From Phormidium tenue FACHB-886 (lineage in GTDB: Bacteria > Cyanobacteriota > Cyanobacteriia > Elainellales > Elainellaceae), in assembly GCF_014764505.1 (NCBI RefSeq), contig NZ_JACXWX010000007.1:217242-281241 (forward strand): 64,000 bases of DNA. Direction: 5' to 3'. The first letter of the stretch is position 1. Every line of letters starts with the position of its first letter. Below, in pieces: positions 52,282-59,236 of this stretch. A program made the position numbers and the translations under genes. The notes under the pieces were generated by a model. That model worked only from the letters and a program-made list of their open reading frames with translations. It was not told the origin of the DNA and made no database searches.

Positions 52282-54051
52282 CTATGGATGGTCTTCTAGC
52301 CACTGCAGCCATTGCTGCAGCTCCCAGTCTTTTAGCAACGCTTGGCTGGGCTTGCTGAACAATTGCAGCAGTCGATCGCAGACTCGTTGCGGGCTCCAGC
52401 GCAGGCGGCGAATCTGCACAGAAATACTCACTAGCACCTCAGATAGATCGTTTCTAGATAGATCGTTTCTAGATAAATCATCTCTAAATAGATCGTCTGA
52501 GGGGCTATGGCAAGCAAACTCAAAAGAACATTGCTCAGAAGCTTGAGGTGAGCAACCAGAGGATCGCACCCGGTCAACTAGCGGTGATCGCAAACAACAC
52601 AAGCTATTACTGCCTGCGTACTCTAATTCTGATTCAGCAACAGCACTAAAAGCAGCCTGTAGAGCGGTATTACTGCCAGTTGCTGATAATAAGCTTGTAG
52701 GATGAGAGCGGATGGATGGCTCAACTGCATCCATCCGCTCTTCCTTAAATGAGTGAGGGGGGTCTGGGGGGTTTTCCACAAATGTATTAAAAGCAGTTTG
52801 ATTTTCCACAGGCTCAGACTGCAGAAATGCCGGATGCCACAGATCCCGATGGCGATACAACGAAGCTCCACCAATGCCAAATTGTGTGAGTAAACGAAAT
52901 CGAGCAGTTGCACCAGCAGGTAAAGTTTCTTGCTCCAGCAGCGTAGCAATTGCCGCCTGAATCCTCGATCGAGCAGAGTCTGACTGCTGCTGATTCCAAG
53001 AGCGGAGGGGCTGCTCTAATGCGGAATCGTCTTGCGTATCTGCTGGTTTGTATTTCCCCTGTGTGCTGCCATAGTGAAAGTAATGGCTTGCTTCCACGCA
53101 TCTTGCCCATTCTGCGGCTCGTTGTTCGATCTCCGACTGATGTCGACACCAATCTGTATATCCGGGAAGCGATCGGGCTACACGCACAATTTCATTGACA
53201 AGGGCCTGTCCGGTCAACGGTTCGCCACCTGCCAAAACATGATGAAAAATATATTCACGCAGGGCAATGCGACCGAGGAGGCGATTGGTCTGCCCTGCTC
53301 CAGTCCAGCCCAGTTCAATTTCCGTATTGAGATCGCGGATAAATTTGTCGGCTTTTCCAGAAAAGCGATAGAGCTTTTGCCGAGAAGATCGCAGAATTTG
53401 CCGGAGGGCTTTTCGATCGAGCTGATTGCGCTGCTGCACCCATTGCCACTGCTGCACAAACCGATGGCGATCGCTCCAGATCGGCTGAAAATCTGCATCT
53501 AGTAAATAAGAACCAGCCTGCAGCGGGAGGCGATGGGCATTGAACAAGCTAGGGTTGCCTTCGCTGATGTAAGGCTTGGGATTTGGGAAGATCTCCAGCT
53601 GTCCGGGGCCAATCTGAAAGCCCGCATTCTCCAGTAGAGTTGAGACGGCAGCCGCTAGCTCCCAAGAGGCGATCGACGTTTGAAGGGGTAAATAAACGTG
53701 AATGCCTCCACTATAGCTGGAGGTACAAACCAGATACGCAGTTAACCCAATGGGCTCTAGCGCAGCCAGAATGCGCCCTACCGCAAACCTATCCCGTTGC
53801 GGATGGTAGGCGCTGCCGCTGTCGATATCCAGCATCCCGTAGCAAGTTTCTGAACCAAACCGCACCCCATAGAGCAAATTGCCCTGCTGCAAGGCTCGAT
53901 CGGCCAGTGGATAGCGGCTCTCGGTCTGCCAGTTTACGGGGTCATGGGGCTGGGGATGGTTGGCATAAATAAAGTCAAACCGATGCGGAAACAGGGCAGC
54001 AAAGGCTTCGCTCTCCTGGATATAAGCAAATGAAGGAGCAGCGATCGTCAT
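52282..54051 (-). CDS. AEP-type primase-like replication protein
   Basis: ATG 54051 gives 589 residues; an in-frame TTG at 54072 adds 7. The N-terminal half carries the three motifs of archaeo-eukaryotic primases: DxD in YGMLDIDSGS (Asp82 and Asp84 in the longer numbering), S-G-G-x-H in SSYSGGIHVYLPL (His125), and a third block GQLEIFPNPKP with NAHRLPLQAGSYLLD. This order and spacing recall TOTE-type and plasmid primases. The middle is helical. Residues 410-545 are low-complexity, with a pentapeptide repeat (DDLSRNDLSRNDLSE). No helicase domain is seen. It is divergent from the initiator gene across an iteron array, so priming of replication there is the natural hypothesis. Confidence 0.65.
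   Translation of the reverse strand: MTIAAPSFAYIQESEAFAALFPHRFDFIYANHPQPHDPVNWQTESRYPLADRALQQGNLLYGVRFGSETCYGMLDIDSGSAYHPQRDRFAVGRILAALEPIGLTAYLVCTSSYSGGIHVYLPLQTSIASWELAAAVSTLLENAGFQIGPGQLEIFPNPKPYISEGNPSLFNAHRLPLQAGSYLLDADFQPIWSDRHRFVQQWQWVQQRNQLDRKALRQILRSSRQKLYRFSGKADKFIRDLNTEIELGWTGAGQTNRLLGRIALREYIFHHVLAGGEPLTGQALVNEIVRVARSLPGYTDWCRHQSEIEQRAAEWARCVEASHYFHYGSTQGKYKPADTQDDSALEQPLRSWNQQQSDSARSRIQAAIATLLEQETLPAGATARFRLLTQFGIGGASLYRHRDLWHPAFLQSEPVENQTAFNTFVENPPDPPHSFKEERMDAVEPSIRSHPTSLLSATGSNTALQAAFSAVAESELEYAGSNSLCCLRSPLVDRVRSSGCSPQASEQCSFEFACHSPSDDLFRDDLSRNDLSRNDLSEVLVSISVQIRRLRWSPQRVCDRLLQLFSKPSQALLKDWELQQWLQWLEDHP
52441..52500 (-). repeat. Four in-frame 15-bp tandem repeats in the primase gene
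   Basis: AGATAGATCGTTTCT occurs twice exactly, then AGATAAATCATCTCT and AAATAGATCGTCTGA. On the coding strand each unit adds five residues (NDLSR-like). The array lies in the low-complexity C-terminal part. Confidence 0.85.
52772..52810 (+). promoter_or_regulatory. Two DnaA-box-like nonamers
   Basis: TTTTCCACA occurs at 52772-52780 and 52802-52810, same strand, 30 bp apart, inside the primase-like coding region. This nonamer is the DnaA-box form I associate with cyanobacterial oriC regions. Both encode a V-E-N tripeptide on the opposite strand, so chance through coding repetition cannot be excluded. Confidence 0.35.
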
Positions 54052-54745
54052 GATGCTACACCCCCAGACCAAACCGTTCGCAGGTCTATCTCAAACCTGC
54101 GAAACCTGTTAAGATGTCCAGACATACAAATCCGTTCCCCGGTTTTGGGGAATTGCAATAACTCCACAACCCCTTTTGCTGACTGTGGTAGGGAGGCAAG
54201 GGGGTTGTGTTTATTCGGGCTCGTTCAGCGGTTGCTCAAGCCAAAATGCTCACCAACCATTGAACGTGAGGCAAGGTTAGCATCGAATTTTTTTGATCTC
54301 AAGGGTTGATCGATTGCTATACGTTGGAGTTACAGGCTAGATCTACGCGGAAGTTACAGGCTAGATCTAGCCGCTAGTGTTACAGGTGAAGGAGCGATCC
54401 AGACGCGGGCGTTACAGGCAACTTTTCTGGCATCGCCGCTGCCCAACCCAAGCTGAACTCCCGATTTTTAAAGGCGTTTTGCCTGATCTAGACGCGGGCG
54501 TTACAGGCTAGATCTAGACGGCAAAGTTACAGGTGAGGCGGCGATCTAGACGCGGGCGTTACAGGCTAGATCTAGACGGCAAAGTTACAGGCAGACAATC
54601 TAAAATCATACGCAGGCGTTACAGCCCCATTGCTACATTTAGCGTTCAAATGCACTCTTGACGAATCTGAAGTCCCATATATAGTTTACGGGTAGGAAAG
54701 GACGCTAGCTCTAGCGGCTTCCTTTCCAGTTACCCTACCCTATAT
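54052..54745. other. Putative replication origin region
   Basis: The spacer between the divergent primase-like and initiator genes contains two stem-loops in the primase leader (TTCCCC/GGGGAA at 54135-54152; CACAACCCC/GGGGTTGTG at 54165-54209). A short A/T run (CGAATTTTTTTGATC, about 54284-54298), nine iterons (54329-54624) and a long stem-loop at the initiator start complete it. No ORF is present. The order of AT run, iterons and rep gene is that of iteron plasmid origins. Confidence 0.6.
54329..54624 (+). repeat. Nine iteron-like direct repeats (GTTACAG core)
   Basis: GTTACAG starts at 54329, 54353, 54379, 54411, 54500, 54526, 54558, 54584 and 54618, always on the plus strand. The first eight extend to GTTACAGG. 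Spacings are 24, 26, 32, 89, 26, 32, 26 and 34 bp. Most copies are preceded by CGCGGGC or CGGCAAA and followed by CTAGATCTAGACG. A 58-bp block containing two cores is duplicated in tandem (from about 54484 and 54542). Confidence 0.85.
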
Positions 54746-54751
54746 ATGGGA
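54673..54751 (+). promoter_or_regulatory. Long stem-loop spanning the initiator start codon
   Basis: TCCCATATATAG (54673-54684) is the exact complement of CTATATATGGGA (54740-54751), whose ATG at 54746-54748 is the predicted start. Inside, GGAAAGG pairs with CCTTTCC and CGCTAG with CTAGCG. The whole 79 bp can fold into one interrupted hairpin, or serve as a palindromic operator for the initiator. Confidence 0.7.
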
Positions 54752-55864
54752 CCAGCAGGCGTGAAAGCAATGGGACTCGGTACACTAGCGCGACAGACGA
54801 ATCCGTTTCCGGTGGATGGACAGCTCCTGATGGTGTTGCCTAGAGCGGCGGCATCTGTAAAGAATCCAGACGTACGGCTGCCAATTTTGCGATCGGATGA
54901 GAGCGGCTACTATCTGGAGATGAAAGTGGAAGCCGACACAGCCGAAACCAGCGAGGTAGCAGTGACTCGGCGCGTGCCGCTAGAGAATTTATCGGCAGAG
55001 GAGTGGGAAGAGCTGAAGCAAGAATGTGCCAACCTGGATCTAAAGACCTGCACCGATCGCGGCATCAGCAACGGACTAGAGAAAATTCAAGACCGCAAAA
55101 TCCAGCGGCTATTTATGGCGCTGCTAACGTTTCTCAATCCGCGTCAGGTGTCGATCGTCCTCTATCTCTATAAGCTGGCTGCACAGCAGAGCAATGGGGC
55201 GATCGTCTCTTTTCGTTCTAATGATTTGCTAGAAAGCTTGGGCTATACGCGCACTAAAGATGGGGGGTTTGCCTCAAAGCTGCGGTCGCAGCTCAACCGC
55301 GATCTGGTAGCGCTCCACCGCACAGAGCTAGTGCTAGCGCGATCGCTCCGCAAGGGCAACACGGTGGGCGCGAAGGTTGTGATCAAGAGTGTGCTGCGGA
55401 TCAAAGACTACGAGATTGACAACGTTCCGCGAGATTTTGATCTGGCAAAAGCGGCAGACTACACCTATGAGCTGGCAGATGCCTATACCGTTTCACTGGA
55501 GTTTTTCGAAGGTCCCGGACGCACCGGAGACTATGTGCTGTTTGCTGGCGATTTGGATATGCAGCAGCGGTTGGGGGGGAATGCCAAAAGCGATTACAAA
55601 ACCAAGCTGCTCGTTTATCTAGCGAGTCGGATGAAGTGGGATGCGCCACAAGACGGGCAGTATCTCGTCATTTCAAAGCAATATCTTTTCAAGAATCTCG
55701 ATCTGCTGGGCAGCAATTCTTCTCGCAATAACCAGATTTTTTGGCGCACCGTCGAAGAACTCCAGCAGGAAGGCTATATCCTGAGTGCGCAAGAGCTACC
55801 CGGAAAGAAACGGGTTTCTTGCGTCCAGTTTCAAATTAACCCGGAGAGGCTGGCTTGTCGGTAG
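54746..55864 (+). CDS. Probable plasmid-type replication initiator protein
   Basis: This 372-residue soluble protein has no direct family recognised. Residues 130-235 read as a winged-helix region (NPRQVSIVLYLYKLAAQQSNG, SFRSNDLLESLGYTRTKDGGFASKL, NRDLVALHRTELVLARSL). A second region at 285-365 (DYKTKLLVYLASRMKWDA, LFKNLDLLGSNSSRNNQIFW, LQQEGYILSAQELPGKKRVS) looks like another winged helix. Two such domains, with iterons directly upstream and a divergent primase, are the layout of iteron-binding Rep proteins. ATG 54746 lies in a hairpin without a ribosome binding site; ATG 54770 is an alternative. The 3' end overlaps the convergent kinase gene by 29 bp. Confidence 0.6.
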   Translation: MGPAGVKAMGLGTLARQTNPFPVDGQLLMVLPRAAASVKNPDVRLPILRSDESGYYLEMKVEADTAETSEVAVTRRVPLENLSAEEWEELKQECANLDLKTCTDRGISNGLEKIQDRKIQRLFMALLTFLNPRQVSIVLYLYKLAAQQSNGAIVSFRSNDLLESLGYTRTKDGGFASKLRSQLNRDLVALHRTELVLARSLRKGNTVGAKVVIKSVLRIKDYEIDNVPRDFDLAKAADYTYELADAYTVSLEFFEGPGRTGDYVLFAGDLDMQQRLGGNAKSDYKTKLLVYLASRMKWDAPQDGQYLVISKQYLFKNLDLLGSNSSRNNQIFWRTVEELQQEGYILSAQELPGKKRVSCVQFQINPERLACR

Positions 55865-57365
55865 GAGACGGGTCGAGCCAATTATAGGTTGGAGCACTAA
55901 CTGGTAGCTTAATCCGAAACAGACTTCCCTGCCCGCGATGCGAAATCCATTCAAGGATGCCGTTGTGGTTGGCTACAACGATCTGATGGCTGATCGAGAG
56001 CCCTAGCCCGGTTCCTTTGTCGCTTGGCTTGGTAGTGAAGAACGGCTCAAACAAATTGGCTTTTGTGGTTTCTGTCATGCCGATGCCGTTGTCCAAAATT
56101 TCAATGATGGCGTAGAGGGTAGCCTGTTCAGTTTGAGTGGTTGTGCGAATGGTGATCTGGGGTAGCCAATCTCCTAGTACTTGCTGCAGTTCTTCTATAG
56201 CGTCGATCGCATTGCTAATCAGGTTCATCAGGACTTGGTTGATCTCGCCCGCGCGACACTCCACCAGCGGGAGATCGCCATAGTTTTTCACCACTTGAAT
56301 CTTCGGATGCTTGCCGTTTGCTTTGAGGCGATGCTGCAAAATCATCAGGGTGCTGTCGATGCCATCATGCAGATTGACGGCTCTTTTTTCTACTGCGTCG
56401 TAGCGAGAAAAGTGGCGAAGAGATTGAACAATTTGCTGAATGCGATTAGCTCCGTTTTCCATGGAGGCAAGCAGCTTTGGGAAATCAGATGTCAGAAACT
56501 CAAAGTCTATGGCTTCTAGCAGAGCTTTGACCTCACCACTAGGCTGGGGACACTGTTTCTGGTAGAGCGCGATCAGTTGCAGGAGATTCTCAGTGTAGGT
56601 TATGGCGTGGTGGAGGTTGCCATAGATAAAATTGGTTGGATTATTGATTTCGTGAGCAACGCCTGCCATTAGCTGCCCTAAACTGGATAGCTTTTTGTGG
56701 TGGATGAGCTGAGCTTGCGTCTGCTCCAGAGAACACCGGAGGGCTGCTGCCTGTGCCATGAGCTGCTGCATGTCCGTGGCTCGTTCGGTTTCTGCCTCAA
56801 TTTTGTGGCGCATAGCAAATTGAGCGATCGCCAGCCAAGTTTGCTCCACCACCCGCTGCACTGCCTCTAGCTCTGAGGCTGAAAGACAGCGGCGATCTAC
56901 ATGGTGAACGACCAGCAGCCCCCCGATCTGATTTTGGTCAAGCTGCAGCTCAAATTTTAGATTTGGGGTGAGCGCCATCACAAGCGAAGGAAAATCGCCC
57001 AATTCCTCCAGAACGGGATGGGATACAGCTTGCCATTCGACTGGCTGTGGCTTTATTTTATGAATCCTTTGACGAAGTTGCTCGTAAACAAATTTTTGGG
57101 CTAAGAAGAGGATCTGATCGGTGAGGAATTTTTTTCCCAGTAGCGAAGGAAAAATATCTTCCTGAACGACTTCAGCCACAACTCTGCTGGAACCTTGCGG
57201 ATACAACCAAAAAACAAGGACTCGATCTGCTTTTACAATCGTTTGCACCTCTACTACAGCCGCCGCTAACATCTTGCCTAGCTCAAACGATTGAGGAATT
57301 TGGGTGTTGATCCATTTGAGTAAGGTGTCTTGGGCTAGGTTAGACTGGGGCGCATTCTGACTCAT
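55836..57365 (-). CDS. GAF-domain sensor histidine kinase
   Basis: This 509-residue soluble kinase has an N-terminal GAF domain (about residues 20-195; VQTIVKADRVLVFWLYPQGSSRVV) and a coiled linker. The phosphoacceptor box SSLGQLMAGVAHEINNPTNFIYGNL follows, then the GHKL ATPase with N box INQVLMNLISNAIDAIEEL, G1 LDNGIGM and G2 GTGLGLSIS. It belongs to the HisKA class common in cyanobacteria with NxxNFIYGNL after the His. No response regulator is adjacent on the same transcript. It converges on the initiator gene with a 29-bp overlap. Confidence 0.9.
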   Translation of the reverse strand: MSQNAPQSNLAQDTLLKWINTQIPQSFELGKMLAAAVVEVQTIVKADRVLVFWLYPQGSSRVVAEVVQEDIFPSLLGKKFLTDQILFLAQKFVYEQLRQRIHKIKPQPVEWQAVSHPVLEELGDFPSLVMALTPNLKFELQLDQNQIGGLLVVHHVDRRCLSASELEAVQRVVEQTWLAIAQFAMRHKIEAETERATDMQQLMAQAAALRCSLEQTQAQLIHHKKLSSLGQLMAGVAHEINNPTNFIYGNLHHAITYTENLLQLIALYQKQCPQPSGEVKALLEAIDFEFLTSDFPKLLASMENGANRIQQIVQSLRHFSRYDAVEKRAVNLHDGIDSTLMILQHRLKANGKHPKIQVVKNYGDLPLVECRAGEINQVLMNLISNAIDAIEELQQVLGDWLPQITIRTTTQTEQATLYAIIEILDNGIGMTETTKANLFEPFFTTKPSDKGTGLGLSISHQIVVANHNGILEWISHRGQGSLFRIKLPVSAPTYNWLDPSPTDKPASPG

Positions 57366-58062
57366 GGAGCTTGTCTGCCTTAGGTCTTAGGGGCAATTTG
57401 ACATGGGTAAATCAACAAGTTTTGTTCAAAAACTTGTTGAATGCAGGCTGTTTGCATGATCTGCTGTTTGCACTGCCAGTTGCAGAGTCAACGGATACCG
57501 TAGCTGCATCAGCTCAATTGCAAATGCTATCCATCGTCTTTCTCTCTGCTATCTTTCTAACTATCTGGTTTTAATATCTAACCTGATACCTGCTATCGCT
57601 CGTTCGTATAGCAACTGTCATATCAGCATCCATGTCAGTATTGTTGGCAAAGGCAGGATACAGCCAATGATGCAATAGCAGGTGCCGATCGCCTACGGAA
57701 ATTCAGGAAGTGCAACGTGCAGGCAACTGAACTGGCAACCTCACGAATGCGAGGAGGTTGGTTAACCAAATCCGAGGCGGTATTTGTCATTGTTGCTGGT
57801 TGTTCAAGTTAGAGAGGCAGATAAGTGACGAATATTTTGGCGGATACACAATTGTTCCAAATAATCAGGAAGAATCCGGACGGACAAAAGATAGACATTT
57901 GGAAGGTAACGCTGATATCAATCACTACGGTTTATATCGTGAATTGATATGCCTATATAATCCTAACTTTGACCTCTCTCTAGCGGGATACATCTAGAGG
58001 CGTAAGCGGGTTAAGAGATCGGATGTCGGATTTGACATTGATACTTAACAAAAGCAAGAGCG
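57366..58062. other. 697-bp region without a convincing gene
   Basis: Two plus-strand frames of 67 and 79 codons are open (57371-57574 and 57758-57997), but neither has a recognisable family or a good ribosome binding site. The region should contain the promoter of the kinase at 57365 and the 3' end of the PAS-Crp transcript. Confidence 0.4.
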
Positions 58063-59232
58063 CTAATCAAAGGACTGCTTAAAGATGAGATGAAACTGCT
58101 CGTCAACATAGAGATGGCCCTGCTGCTGCAGTTTGCTAAGCAGGCGTGAAATAGTGGCTCTAGTGGTGCAGCAAGCGTTGGCAAGCTCTTGGTGGGTCAG
58201 GCGCAGCCGCAGGCGTATGCCATCAGGGGTGGGTTGCCCTAGCTCTCGTTTTAGCAGCAACAAAAGGTGATTTAGGCGATCTTCTGCTCGGAGTTGCCCA
58301 TAAACTGCCAAAAAGCTTTCTGTCTGGCGCAGGCGCTGTTGGATGAGGGGCAGCAGCGCTTGGGCGAGCTGGGACGACTGAGAGATTTCTGCAAGGGGAA
58401 TGGTGACAAGCTGCACATCGGTGAGGGCGATCGCCTCGTAGAGCTGTAGGGTTGTCAGGCTAGAGCCAATAACCATTGATTCCCTGGCCAGCCCCACCAA
58501 AATTTCTTCACCCGTTTCAGCAAAGGTCGTTAGCTTTGCTACGCCACGAGTGATCAAACACAGAGCTTGAGGGGAGAGCGGGATCAGATCGCCTTTGCTG
58601 TAGAGATGGGGCGATCGATTCTGGAAAAGAACTTCAGGCTGGACAGGGATAATCTGCCGCTGGACAGCGCGGTCGCAAATCAGCCAGCGCAGCGCCAAAA
58701 AACTGCCTTTCGCGTCGCGCAGCACATCTACGGTGAGGTCGGTATCAAAATGCTCGCCTCCCCGCATCAGCGGCACAGAAAATTTCATCTGCTTTTGCTG
58801 ATCGACCCAAAAGAGCTTCGTCCGAAACAAACGGCGCTCCTCGATCGACACCAAACTGACCAGCGGTTTGCCCACCAAAAAATTAGCTTGGCGATCGAGC
58901 AGGAGCGAGGCTGCTCGGTTGGCTGCCTGAATCACGCCGACTGCATCGGTAATGAGATAGGCCTCTGGTGCATAGTCAAACAGGCTGTGGTAGCGCTGGC
59001 TTTCTGCCGTAATCTGGTTCTGATTCTCCAACCAATGATTGGACTGTTGAACTAGCTCCTCTACCGCCACCTGCAGCTCTTCAGCCGTCACGCCCAGCTC
59101 TTGTAGCACGATGGGCAGCAGGTCATCTGCAGATGTATCTGTGCCCTCCATGCTTTGATACATCAGCTCCAGCCGCTCATGCATCTTCTGGGTCTGTCGA
59201 GTTAACAGTTCGATACTTACTTTTTCCACCAC
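58063..59232 (-). CDS. PAS-domain Crp/FNR-family transcription regulator
   Basis: The protein has 389 residues. An N-terminal helical stretch (1-75) is followed by a PAS domain (about 80-195; SLFDYAPEAYLITDAVGVIQAANRAA), a cyclic-nucleotide-binding-like domain (about 200-300) and a Crp-type winged helix at the C-terminus (LTHQELANACCTTRATISRLLSKLQQQGHL). GTG 59232 starts 4 bp after the stop of the upstream hybrid kinase, with AAGGTGA inside that gene's end as ribosome binding site, so the two are translationally coupled. A PAS-cNMP-HTH order is rare among Crp proteins. The ligand is unknown. Confidence 0.85.
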   Translation of the reverse strand: MVEKVSIELLTRQTQKMHERLELMYQSMEGTDTSADDLLPIVLQELGVTAEELQVAVEELVQQSNHWLENQNQITAESQRYHSLFDYAPEAYLITDAVGVIQAANRAASLLLDRQANFLVGKPLVSLVSIEERRLFRTKLFWVDQQKQMKFSVPLMRGGEHFDTDLTVDVLRDAKGSFLALRWLICDRAVQRQIIPVQPEVLFQNRSPHLYSKGDLIPLSPQALCLITRGVAKLTTFAETGEEILVGLARESMVIGSSLTTLQLYEAIALTDVQLVTIPLAEISQSSQLAQALLPLIQQRLRQTESFLAVYGQLRAEDRLNHLLLLLKRELGQPTPDGIRLRLRLTHQELANACCTTRATISRLLSKLQQQGHLYVDEQFHLIFKQSFD

Positions 59233-59236
59233 AAGA

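Noticed and set aside
54329..54624. Iteron array as a CRISPR-like locus
   Set aside because: The repeat core is only 7-8 bp with variable 16-26 bp intervals that are themselves repeated, and no cas gene is near.
57371..57997. Two short plus-strand frames (67 and 79 codons)
   Set aside because: No similarity, no ribosome binding site and unusual composition; kept as intergenic.
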